64,000 nt of DNA. Source: Caprella mutica (lineage: Eukaryota; Arthropoda; Malacostraca; Amphipoda; Caprellidae). The DNA lies in assembly GCA_947561585.1 (NCBI GenBank), contig CANNZV010002301.1, positions 88,290-152,289 on the forward strand. Direction: 5' to 3'. Below the pieces are notes generated by a model that ran no database searches, was not told where the DNA came from, and saw nothing but the letters and a program-made list of their open reading frames with translations. Both the position numbers and the translations under genes were made by a program. Positions 46,735 through 57,700 of the stretch are shown here, one piece after another (position 1 is the stretch's first letter; every line of letters starts with the position of its first letter).

Positions 46735-47913
46735 AAATTCTCATTTATTAAATATTAAGCAAGAGTACGGAAGTTGAAACAGACACAGTTTCCAAATATT
46801 ATTCATGACAAATTGAGAAAGTTATTTCTATATTCAAACAACTTGTATTGGTATGTGGATATAATCTATTTTTATTATTTAAGGCTTACATTTGATATTT
46901 ATATGAGTAATAAGAATCCAATCATGAAGGCTGATTGATGGTATATTCATAACTTGAGTTATTTCAATAGGAATTATTTATAATATAATGTAAATGTCGG
47001 TTTCATGTGAAAATAAATAAATACTGATAATAATAATATTAACTATGTATTGAAGCCATGAAATTGACCAATTATAATCAAAAAACGATAATAGTACCAT
47101 AAATAATCATTGTAACTCAACCATCTATGATATGGCAATAATTATCACTATTTCAGCAGTTCTATGAATAAAGTTTATTCTTACACTTTTAGATATAAAA
47201 TACTATTAATCAAAATTTCTCTATAAAGGCTTTAAATTTGTAGATCTAGGGTTATATAACATAACAAAGTTACCAGAAAAGAAATTGATCAATTATTCGC
47301 TACGTGATTAATTATTTAAGAAAATATCCTTCACGATCCGACTCTCTAGGACTAAATAGAAGAAAAAGGAAGGAATACCAACTATCTCTATTATTGTCGT
47401 ATGTGGCAATTAGGCATATAGGTTTTTTAAGTATATAATAATATACCTTTATAGGGTAATGGATACGTATCTGCCTTGTTATTGTTTTGACTTGAATAAC
47501 CTTAATCACATAATATAACCAAATTTGAAATGGTTCGTCATTTTATAACTAGATACTTTAGAATTAATGAATAAAGTAATGAACATTTTAGAGTGGAGGA
47601 GGCTATTAATTATTTGTTCCTACATTATTAATTGACATTTTACTATTATTTTCAAATACTACAGATTTGTTTCCTGTACTCAGAGCAATATTAAAACCAC
47701 AAGTATTGTATTAGTAAGGTTTCTTCATATTAAATTAGCAAACAGTTCAAAAATCAATGTACATCACTTTTCTTTGGCTTTACGTGTTTCGAATCTTTTT
47801 CGGAATCAACAAACCACTGCAAAATATACGAAAAATAAATGTATAAATGTTACCAACTTACCAAACATGTACAAAATAATTTATACATGAACCACTTAAC
47901 AAGTCATTATAAA
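46735..47913. other. Intergenic spacer
   Basis: AT-rich; a 65-codon minus-strand frame at 47312-47509 is not recognised. Confidence 0.4.
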
Positions 47914-47969
47914 CAATCATGAAGTGTGCCATACAACAAACTAGCGGATACAAGAAACTACATTAAAAT
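47914..47969 (+). repeat. Dispersed repeat fragment, copy 2
   Basis: This matches 331-386: AATCATGAAGTGTGC, then CAACAAACTAGCGGATACAA. It shows that both are pieces of one interspersed family. Confidence 0.55.
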
Positions 47970-48103
47970 GGTGAAATCAAATGAGGGATTGCATCATACT
48001 AATTAATATTAGAAATAAAGTATAATAAGTATATGAAATTGTAAAAATGAAAGAAAATTATTATATTATTTAGATTAGTTATGAGTTATTAGTTAGTTAT
48101 CAT

Positions 48104-48282
48104 TAGGGCTGGGACAATATGCTCTAAAAACTATAGATCCCAAAAATATCATAGACGAAACGAAATGAAATGGTATCGAATACTATATACCGCTGGTGTA
48201 GAACCATTCAATACTGTTTAATTCTCTCCGTCTATAATATTTTTGGGATCTATAGTTTTTAGAGCATATTGTCCCAGCCCTG
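48104..48282. mobile_element. hAT-type MITE with intact 8-bp target duplication
   Basis: 179 bp. Termini TAGGGCTGGGACAATATGCT and AGCATATTGTCCCAGCCCTG. The TIR continues through CTATAGATCCCAAAAATAT on both sides. The target duplication GTTATCAT is present at 48096-48103 and 48283-48290. CAGGGCTGGGAC ends with 8-bp duplications are the hallmark of hAT elements. No transposase, so it is non-autonomous. The intact duplication suggests fairly recent insertion. Confidence 0.93.
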
Positions 48283-48489
48283 GTTATCATGTATGTATAT
48301 GAATAAATATAAAATTGATATCATATATACAAATATTTTTCTTATGCTATGTGTTTGTTGATTTCAGAAAAGATCCAGTGTTTCCAAACGGTCACAGCTC
48401 GAAGCAAGTGCACCATGTTTCTTTCTTTTAGGGTGTGGCAAGAGTGCGTGATGTGGAAGGAAGGAAGGATGGTATATCATATCACGAGT

Positions 48490-48720
48490 CCTTAGCCCTT
48501 CAACGCCCAACGTCCTTCGGGGAGAATATTAGAGAAACATCAAATAATGTCCTTATTTAGTCCCTATAATCATATTCTAGCAATAAAAAGCGTATAGAAA
48601 AACTATAGGCTGTGCCACATAATATTTTAGATTTTGGACCATCGGAAGTTCTTCCTAGAGGACATGAGACTATAAAATGATTTGATTTTTTAAACATATT
48701 CTTTCTTAAAAAGGTTATCT
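48490..48720 (+). repeat. Dispersed repeat family, copy 2
   Basis: This is homologous to 42757-42985: TTAGAGAAACATCAAATAAT, TCCTTATTTAGTCC, CTGTGCCACATAATATTTTA and GTTCTTCCTAGAGGACAT. Copy 1 directly follows a minisatellite and this one lies about 180 bp before another. Confidence 0.55.
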
Positions 48721-48896
48721 ATCTAATAACGTCAGTTCATCAAACAGAAATAAATTATTGAAATTGAGAAAGTTACATCATTCAGACCGTTCTTACACTT
48801 GTGAGTTATAATATAAATGTCGTGGTAGCTTGAAAGAACGTGTCAAAAATAAGTGTTTATTTTAATCGTTTTACAACTCACCTCAAAAAGAATTAT

Positions 48897-49440
48897 TTAA
48901 CTGTACGGTAATACGTAACAGTACGGTAATAGGTAACAGTACGGTAATAGGTAACTGTACGGTAATACGTAACAGTACGGTAATAGGTAACAGTACGGTA
49001 ATAGGTAACTGTACGGTAATACGTAACAGTACTATAATACGCAACAGTCCGGTAATACGTAACAGTACGGTAATACGTAACAGAACGGTAATACGTAACA
49101 GTACGGTAATATGTAACAGAACGGTAATACCTGACAGAACGGTAATATGTAACAGAACGGTAATACGTAACAGAACGGTAATATGTAACAGAACGGTAAT
49201 ACCTGACAGAACGGTAATATGTAACAGAACGGTAATATGTAACAGAACGGTAATACCTGACAGAACGGTAATATGTAACAGAACGGTAATACGTAACAGA
49301 ACGGTAATATGTAACAGAACGGTAATACGTAACAGAACGGTAATATGTAACAGAACGGTAATACCTGACAGAACGGTAATATGTAACAGAACGGTAATAC
49401 GTAACAGAACGGTAATACGTAACAGAACGGTAATACATAA
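48897..49440 (-). repeat. 18-bp minisatellite, second locus, unit GTAACAGTACGGTAATAC
   Basis: About 30 units. A CAGTACGG subgroup sits at the left edge, and a CAGAACGG subgroup with ATGTAA / ACGTAA / ACCTGA alternation fills the middle. The unit is the inverse of the array at 14350-14685 with about two differences. Both minus-strand open frames (181 and 192 codons) are repeat effects. Confidence 0.95.
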
Positions 49441-49800
49441 CAATACGGTAATATGTAACACTATAAGGGACTACATAACAGTACGGTAATATGTAACACT
49501 ATAAGGGACTACCTAACAGTACGGTAATATGTAACACTATAAGGGACTACCTAACAGTACGGTAATATGTAACACTATAAGGGACTACCTAACAGTACGG
49601 TAATATGTAACACTATAAGGGACTACCTAACAGTACGGTAATATGTAACACTATAAGGGACTACCTAACAGTACGGTAATATGTAACACTATAAGGGACT
49701 ACATAACAGTACGGTAATATGTAACACTATAAGGGACTACATAACAGTACGGTAATATGTAACACTATAAGGGACTACATAACAGTACGGCCATAACTAA
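49436..49800 (-). repeat. 38-bp derivative array
   Basis: About nine units of CAGTACGGTAATATGTAA (18 bp) plus CACTATAAGGGACTACCTAA (20 bp), contiguous with the 18-bp array. The first half is an 18-bp unit. The second half is a diverged or inserted partner, so a two-unit block has become the new amplification unit. Confidence 0.93.
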
Positions 49801-50271
49801 CAGTACGGTAATACCTAACAGTAAAAGTGACTACATACACCCATAAAGAACTGTATTTCCAGTTCATACATTGCAGTACAGTTTCATATGCATTATACTA
49901 TATATGCAATGCATTCATATATCGCAACTGAGCCTGACACAGTTTCTGTTATTTTCGACTAAATGTGACCTTGTTATTGTATACCTTGGTATTTACTTTT
50001 ACCTAACTGTTCAGGAATGAGATATATATTTAGTTTGATAATTAAAACTATATCTTTTAATATTACTTTAACATTAGATGGCATTCCAGTTACCAGACAC
50101 TCAGAGTACTCGGATAGTAAACGTTATCATAGAGTCAAGAACTAATCGAAGCCTTATAAATTACTAATTAAACTCTCTTTAATTATATTAACACTCAGTA
50201 TTTGAATACTATGAGCAAACGTTCCTATACTTCCTTTATTTTAAACACTATTTTTCATACTAAAAACACAA
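49801..50271. other. Intergenic spacer
   Basis: Nothing recognised. Confidence 0.4.
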
Positions 50272-50380
50272 TATTTTTATTTTTTAAAAACTTTTAATTT
50301 TTATTTTTAAAAACTTTTAATTTTTATTTTTTAAAAACTTTTAATTTTTATTTTTAAAACATAATTTTTTATTACACTAT
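50272..50380. repeat. AT-only tandem repeat, unit about TTTTTAAAAACTTTTAATTTTTAT
   Basis: Three to four units of about 25 bp; decayed units continue to about 50500. Confidence 0.75.
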
Positions 50381-50660
50381 TTTATATTTCTATAACACTA
50401 TTTTTATTTTTATTGTAGAGCAATATTTTCAATTTGTTTTTAAAACAATATATTTTTATTCGATTTTTAAAAAACTTTCTTTATTCGATTTTTAAAACAC
50501 TGAACATATTTTGTCTGTTCGGACATTCAGAGATACCATTCGTGAGTTCAGATCATAAATTATTTACTTGGTTAGCACATTAGCAAACTGGGTCTGCAAT
50601 AAATTAATGTCTATAAGCCTCTAACCTTGCAAGATGATTCCCAGCTTCATAAACATGTAT

Positions 50661-50950
50661 CACTAGTGTACTTTTCCCGTTAAAAATAACAGGTCATCAT
50701 CAATACCAAATTATTACCCGTTATTAGGTTACTTTTAATGAATTCAATTAAAATTAAATTTTATGCATAGTTTAATTTATTTTATAGATAAAATACATTC
50801 AAAAATTAAATAAAAACAGTGGAATTTATATATCAAGTTAATATATTCCCGCGCGTATCATAGTTACATTCTTCATGTTTAATACCCGTCGTGTAAAAGC
50901 GAACACCAAATAAATAAATTAATAAATAAACACACGAGGAAAATTATTAG
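50661..50950 (+). mobile_element. Half-copy of the palindromic foldback element, copy 2
   Basis: It starts CACTAGTGTACTTTTCCCGT, continues with TTATTACCCGTTATTAGG and TTTAATACCCGTCGTGTAA, and ends AATAAACACACGAGGAAAA. It begins exactly at the symmetry centre of the full palindrome, like the 30296 copy. Confidence 0.82.
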
Positions 50951-52317
50951 TATAGATTGTTTATTCCATTGATAATGTAGGATAATTCCCTTGAAATCAT
51001 GTACGTGTATCATTTGTATTCCCTACGTACATGCATCATCATCTTTAATGAATCTATTGACTGATGAAGCATCAAAGGTAAATAATATACATGTCCACTA
51101 CATTGAATTCCAAAAGCAATACACTAATTAATTAGACTTTGTCAATATAATATAAACACCTGTTACCTTCAAATTATGTTCAAACAATCATATATTTAAA
51201 ATATATTATTCAATTCATAAAGATGAACCAATTTATATAGTTCTATATTATTATTTATAGTTGATAAAAAAGTGAAAATTGACGTACTTTCATTTTTTTC
51301 TATTTGGTATATTTAATATATCTCATAAATTAAAATAAGAATGATTTAATCAAATAATAATAGAAGTCAAGTTAATTTAGTAGTCGTTGTTTTTCGGTTT
51401 CCATAATTTAGAAACGGAAAAGTGTCGTAAAAATGCGACAAAAAAAGACGGAATAACTCAATTTTGTTGATTGAGTAGCGGTAAAACGAACGACAAATTT
51501 AGTCAATTTTACCAAGTTCAAAAACATATCAAAAACCTATTGATAAATTCGAACACAGATTCAATGATAAAATACTATAGCAAATTATTATAAATTTTAA
51601 TGATACATTTTTTCCATTTGTAAATTAAAAAAAACAATACAATATATATTACGTTTTTAAAATATAGTATTTCATATAAATTTAGCAATCAATTAACAAT
51701 TAATAAAATTCGTTATCAATAATCAATGAAATATATCATATTCATACCTATTTATTCTTGCGATATAAAAATAAATCTGTTTTTTTTCCTATTTAAATAA
51801 CAAGCAGAGATCATCCTTCTCGCACTTTTAAAATGATATATTAATAATTCATTTGTTTGTTCAAATAAAGAATAAACAATGGGAGTATAAACAAAAATAG
51901 AGATTGTTAAATGTGCTTCTGCTAAAATGAAATTTACTGAATATTAAATAATCAAAATAGCTCTTTATGAGGGTTTATAATTAATGAATTTAATAAAAAG
52001 ATTTGATGCCCAGTGTACCTATAGTGTTAATATAATGAATATATAAATGTGTTTATGAATATTGTATCGTGCATTCGATGATTCATTTTTGTACATCACA
52101 TAGAACAATATTCTATACTTTCCGACCTTTAGTTTTCAACAGAATAAATCAGAAGAATTTTTAATGCCGAGATTAAAATATTAGTGAAAGAAACTGACTT
52201 TATCCTAGCATTAATATTAAAAATTTCAAAAGTCACCCTTTCTATATTCTTAGTATGTAGAGGCCTCATGGTATAGTTATATAGCCAGTAGATAGTAAAG
52301 ATAGGTAAATTGCTAGA
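50951..52317. other. Intergenic spacer
   Basis: AT-rich; nothing recognised. Confidence 0.4.
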
Positions 52318-52622
52318 AATTATATATAAAGTATCTAGGAATTATGTAGGAATTATGTCCAAATTATCTCGAAGTTATCTAGGAATTATGTAAAAATTAT
52401 CTAGAAATAATCTAGGAGTTATCTAGGAATTATCTGAAATAATCTAGAAATAGTCTAGAAATAATCTAGGAATTATCTAGAAATAATCTAGGAATTATCT
52501 AGGAATTATCTAGAAATTATCTAGGAATTATCAAGAAATAATCTAGGAATTATCTAGAAATAATCTAGAAATTATCTTGGAATTATGTAGAAATAATGTA
52601 GGAATTATTTAGGAATTATCTA
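52318..52622. repeat. Degenerate 11/22-bp repeat, AATCTAGGAATTATCTAGAA
   Basis: About 27 short units alternating GGAATTATCTA and GAAATAATCTA; unit boundaries drift. It decays at the left edge. Confidence 0.8.
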
Positions 52623-52844
52623 AATTTTAATAGTAAAGAGTTTAAAAGGTTTAAACCCTTTATTCAATATGCTCGATAAGAATAAAGGTGTAAATTACCT
52701 ATAACAGATAGTTCCTTTAGCTTAATTACTTACTCATCCATTAATTAGTTATTCAATTTAACATGTTATATACAATATAAAAAATATATTTAAGATCGAA
52801 TTCTGAATACAAAAATTTCCATTGAACAAATTTTCTTCAGTTCG

Positions 52845-53293
52845 ATTGAATGGACATCAATTGTTTTAGAAAACTAATAGCAATTTTGGGAAATTAAAGA
52901 AAATATGTTCACTATTCGGGGTAGTTCTTTTATGCAGGACACTACATCATTCACTATAAAGGATATTTTAAGGAAAAAACCTCACAGTCGGTTGGAGGCC
53001 ACTACCATTGGCGATGGTCGGAGCCATGGTCGTAGAGCAGAGAAGCTTATCTTTCATTTTTTAATGTTCATTGTCTTAATAAAGATAATACCTTTTTTTT
53101 TTAATTATTTAAAGAAGGTTTGCTTCTTCTGGCAGGGGGCCTTTATTAAAAAAAAAAAAATTTATTATAATGACATTTTATGGCCATTTTATGAAAAAAA
53201 AAACGAAAAAAAATTTATTCACTATAGGCTATATAGGCTACTTCCTCACTCAGGACACTACTTCCACTATATAGGATTTCAATATAGAGGAGT
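52845..53293. mobile_element. Pogo-like MITE fragments, copy F (decayed, interrupted)
   Basis: At 52850-52970, GTTTTAGAAAACTAATAGCA, TGTTCACTATTCGGGGTAG and TTCACTATAAAGGA match the right half of the family. At 53215-53293, TTCACTATAGGC, CTCACTCAGGACACTAC and AATATAGAGGAGTT match another right end. About 240 bp of unrelated, A-rich DNA lies between. A 131-codon frame across it is chance. Confidence 0.55.
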
Positions 53294-54740
53294 TAATTAA
53301 TTATTTGGATAAAGTGCTACACCTTGCAACTCTGAATAGCAATTCAGTTTCAAATGTGAAGTATTGGAAGTTAAAATTAAAAGTTGTTGTTGTTCAGAGG
53401 TGCTCTTTGATAGTTTGGTAAGAATTAATATTCTCCATTATAAACGCCAACGCTTTTCCTCAACTACGCGTCAAAACAATCCTCCTAGTGAAAAATAAAC
53501 AAAAAAATATTAATATCATTTGCACATCAAACGGACGAATTTTGAATTCAATCTTGACTATCTTGTGAATGATATTAAAATGTATAATAAAATTGAGGAG
53601 GAAGTGGAAATATCATAAAGGGATTTACTAAAATTTGAAAATTTTACTTAGTCATTCGAACATATCGGGTAAGGAATCTATCTACATTTAAACCCATTAA
53701 TTACAGTATTGTTAGAGGATCCCATGGAAATTTTCGCGGAATAAAAATAATCATTTGCTTGGATGACATCAAAATTAGTTTAAATATTAAAAGTGCCGTC
53801 ATGTTTGATGGCACTCGTACACTAGTATCGCTGAAATTCAAACCTTCAACATTGATAGTTACAGGCTACCCAGTGAAGAAATTCCGGTTGGATGTTTAAT
53901 GTGGCTCCGTCAAAATCTTCATAATTTGTTCTACTGTCATGAAAAATTGGTCAATTATTAAATTTATGAAAATATGAAATTATTTTAATTGAAATCAGCC
54001 TACAATTCGTCGAAGTAAATAATGCAGTGAATGGTTACAATAGATTGTAATACTCATTATTCAAGTTCGTCTATTTTCTCTTCATTTAAGACTACTAAGT
54101 GATTTCGATCGCTGAAAAATGTTCTTAAAAATGTTAATGAGCTAATTCGGCAGAATTTACTCCACGAAAACTCGTTTATCCACCAACTTGTAAATCTTTG
54201 CATTTTAATCTTCATCGCTGAAGTTACTTTGTTTAAATGACTATAAATGTAAACTGACGTTTATTTAAATAAAAAGGCACCTATTTTTTAAAATATCAAT
54301 GAATATAATAAAAGGATATATTGTTAAGTAGTTTATATTCAAATAATCGGATACTCTTTCATTTTTTATTGGTAAAGAATACATTCAATTGTTTTCCTGT
54401 TTCATTGATAGTTTATTATTTATTTCGATCATTCTTATATGATAAAATTTTAAAACGATACCGTCAGAGTATATTTACGTAAACTGAATTGTTGCAGATA
54501 AAATTAATATTAAGTTTATTCTTTGGAGACACAACGATTATTTCTTCTCTTAATATATTCGATCACTTATTATATTTTTACATATTTAGTGAATAGTATT
54601 CACGAATAACTTCATTGATGATCATTGTCATAATTATCATAAATTTTGAACTGTTTCCTGCAACTTTAACTGTATCGATTTGCATCTTTTTTTAAAAGCA
54701 GAATGATAATGAAAGTCAATTCAATACGTATATCAGTTCT
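53294..54740. other. Intergenic spacer
   Basis: AT-rich; nothing recognised. Confidence 0.4.
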
Positions 54741-55218
54741 AGGACAACTTGCCGCCGGTCACTTCGCCGCGCGGACAACTCGCTGCTTGGACAAATAGCG
54801 ATTTATTTACATAATATTGTCCTGGCGAATTGTCCTAGCGGCGAATTTTCTTAGTAACGAGTTGTCCGTATGGTGAAATGTCCGCGGCGAATTGTTCTAG
54901 CGGCGAATTTTCTTAGTAACGAGTTGTCCGCACGGTGAAATGTCCGCGAGAATTATTCCAGCGGCGAATTTTCTTAGTAACGTGTTGTCAGCACGGTGAA
55001 ATGACCGCGGCGAACTGTTCTAGCGGCGAATTTTCTTAGTAACGAGTTGTCAGCACGGTGAAATGTCCGCGGTTAATTGTCCTAGCGGTGAATTTTCTTA
55101 GTAACGAGTTGTCAGCAAGGTGAAATGACCGCGGGAAATTGTTATAGCGGCGAATTTTCTAAGTAACGAGTTGTCCGCACGGTGAAATGACCGCGGTGAA
55201 TTGTCTGGCGGAGAGTTC
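54741..55218. repeat. CpG-rich 62-bp tandem repeat with possible terminal inverted repeats
   Basis: About six units of CGGCGAATTTTCTTAGTAAC, GAGTTGTCCGCACGGTGAAA, TGTCCGCGGCGAATTGTTCT, AG. The left edge GGACAACTTGCCGCC and right edge GGCGGAGAGTTCGTTCC are loosely inverted. This is the most GC-rich block in the region. Confidence 0.88.
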
Positions 55219-56971
55219 GTTCCAATTTTTTTTTTAGAATGTATTGACATGATTCAACAGTTAACTACTAAAGTGTTGCTCTTCATATAAATGATTTATA
55301 TTTATACTATTTTGAGATATTTAAGGTATAATTGTAAAGGGTTACAAAGCAGCAATTATTTTTCGAAATAAATGTTAATCAATTGACGAAAGTTAGAAAT
55401 AACAAAGAAATATTTTTTTTCTCTGTAATATGGAAGATAAAGATAATGTGTTAAAAATAATTAAAGATTTGTTAAAGATAATTTGTAATAATAATTTATT
55501 AAAGATATAAATATTTTCTCTGTTGAAGATAATTTTTCGCTTTGAATTAACTCGTACTGTGAGTTATATTCATTTTATTTTAGCTGAATGAAAAATAATT
55601 TTTTTTTGGATGACATTACTAATCGATTAAATGTGATTGGTTAAACAGCTGAATATTTAAATATAAGAATTATAATCGCTGTATTAAAGACAATTGAAAA
55701 CAGTGTAATATAATGTAGAATTTCATATTCACATTTATTTTCATATAAGTAGAGTCAAATATATTGCATATATCGCATACCATGTAAATAATTGATAATA
55801 TATTTTTAATATCAGAATTTTTTTATTATAATAATATTGTCTTATTAAACAAAATTCAACATTAAATTTATCTAGACAATTCATATTTTTATCATTAAAT
55901 TTCAATTGTTTTATACCATGTATTTCAATTCCCACTTAGCAAAGCTAAGACTGTATCATTCCTCACTCGTAAGTATCAACTTTTAGCAAATGATACGTTT
56001 TCGCTGATGGAAGTTTCATTACTGAACCATGTAAAGTTATGAGGCATTCATATTTAATCTTATAGCAATTGGAAAGAATTGAACGTCTTTTGATAAAAAG
56101 TTACAACACTAATGAAAAGGCGGAAACGGGTTTGACTTCAGAAAAAAGGTGAATATACTTAGAAGAATTCGTATAGGAATTTTAAGTTACACTACATATT
56201 TCAATCTTTCTTCAATAATGGTCATGAGTTAGCATTTAGATTATATTCATATGGATAAATTCCTTTTCTTAATTACTATTGTTTGAAAATATTGTTTGGC
56301 CACTAAATTTAATATCACCTGGCTACCACATTTAATTTTATAATTTATTCTGTAACTGAGTTTTGTAGAGCAAATAACCTTCTGCATTCTACAGTGGTTT
56401 CAATTTGCATATTATATGAACCTCTATAATATTCACATAGGCATGAGTGACATCGTCAAAGGTAAATATGAAAAAAGAATAACTACATTTACCATTTTCA
56501 AACTTTTATGGAATACCTTCCTTGAACAAGCTTGTCATTGTCACATAGGAATGTTTTATTATGAAATCACAAAATGTTTTTCTTGAAAGAAAATACATTT
56601 ATACTACAATCTCGGACAGGACAGCAGAATAATATTTTCTCCCAACAGAATTTCATTGATGATAAATGTAAAGAGTGAAAAAACATCCCCTATTTTTTCA
56701 AATTTTATGTATGTACTATCAAAGAAAAGTGTCTCCTCATTTTTCAAACCACAGAATTCTTATTTCTTTTATTTTTAAATATTACAAATATATCATCGTG
56801 TAGCCAAACCAATTATAAAATATCTACAAGCATTACAATTACAAAAATTTATTTTTTCCAGTGAAATTTGTAAATTGTCAAAATATCATTATGGATACAC
56901 TTTTTATTGACTGTACAATTATGTGTAACAGTCGAATCAAAATTAGGAGGCCTGTTATATATGATCAATTA
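55219..56971. other. Intergenic spacer
   Basis: AT-rich; a 64-codon minus-strand frame at 55741-55935 is not recognised. Confidence 0.4.
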
Positions 56972-57195
56972 CCCAGGGAGCAATGTTTCTTGGGCTAACA
57001 TTGGGACAACATTGGGACATTGGCAACATTAGCAATATTGGGACAACATTGGCAATATTGGAACAACATTGGCAATATTGGAACAACATTGGCAATATTG
57101 GAACAACATTGGCAATATTGGGACAACATTAGCAATATTGGGACAACATTGGCAATATTGTGACAACATTGGCCCGGGAATCATTGCTACCGGGG
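56972..57195. mobile_element. TIR-bounded element with minisatellite interior, copy 1
   Basis: TA flanks both ends. Left end CCCAGGGAGCAATGTTTCTT then GGGCTAACATTGGGAC; right end CCAATG-less GGCCCGGGAATCATTGCTAC then CGGGG. The middle is about eight units of about 20 bp, consensus GGAACAACATTGGCAATATT or GGGACAACATTGGCAATATT. The 76-codon frame across it is a repeat effect. Confidence 0.83.
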
Positions 57196-57576
57196 TATAT
57201 TGTACACCTATTCTCCAAAATACGATTCTCCAAATCGATAATCTTGCCTATAGAAGTATATATCACAGCGAATACAATTTGCGAAAAGTCCAAGACTAAC
57301 CAATATAGGCCGAGCCATCGGGAGGTGTTCCAATATTCCATTCTTCTCAGAGTAGGACATAAATACATACATTCAATTTCTGGAAAGTGTTGGTGGGAAT
57401 CGAATCATAAATCACTCGGGAATTAATCTAAGACTGAGGAGTTGATTCATTGTATCTGGAATAGCAGAGAGGTTCATATTTGATCAGGACTATTGCATGG
57501 AGGACTTTGGTATATTGATAAACCATTGTTGTCGATACTTTCTGTTCATTAACTCTCTTGAATTGATTGTTTGTAG
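57196..57576. other. Spacer next to the repeat-bearing element
   Basis: Moderately AT-rich single-copy-looking DNA. Frames of 79-88 codons run in from the repeat but have no family features. Confidence 0.3.
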
Positions 57577-57700
57577 ATCCGTATGATGCTCAGATGAACA
57601 CTTCGAAATATTCTTGTCTATTTCGACTGGACGAGGATAAATGACCAACTCTGATGTATAAATATATGTAAAATCGAATAAAGTTGTTCTTATCCCTGTT
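57577..57700 (+). other. Possible terminal exon of an unknown gene (weak)
   Basis: A splice-acceptor-like TTGATTGTTTGTAG ends at 57576. From there one frame reads PYDAQMNTSKYSCLFRLDED plus K and stops at TGA 57642-57644. AATAAA follows at 57677-57682. Composition is less AT-rich than the flanks. No upstream exon was found, and the peptide matches no family I know. It could be chance. Confidence 0.2.

Noticed and set aside
48883..49461. 192- and 181-codon minus-strand open frames (ITVLLR- and YRSVTY-type repeats)
   Set aside because: 18-bp array translated in two frames; no evidence of coding.
52905..53300. 131-codon open frame
   Set aside because: It crosses decayed pogo-like MITE ends and poly(A)/poly(T) runs; the translation is low-complexity Lys/Phe/Ile.
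57069..57426. Genes from 76-88-codon frames on both strands
   Set aside because: They start in the GGGACAACATTGGCAATATT repeats and run into spacer; no family features.
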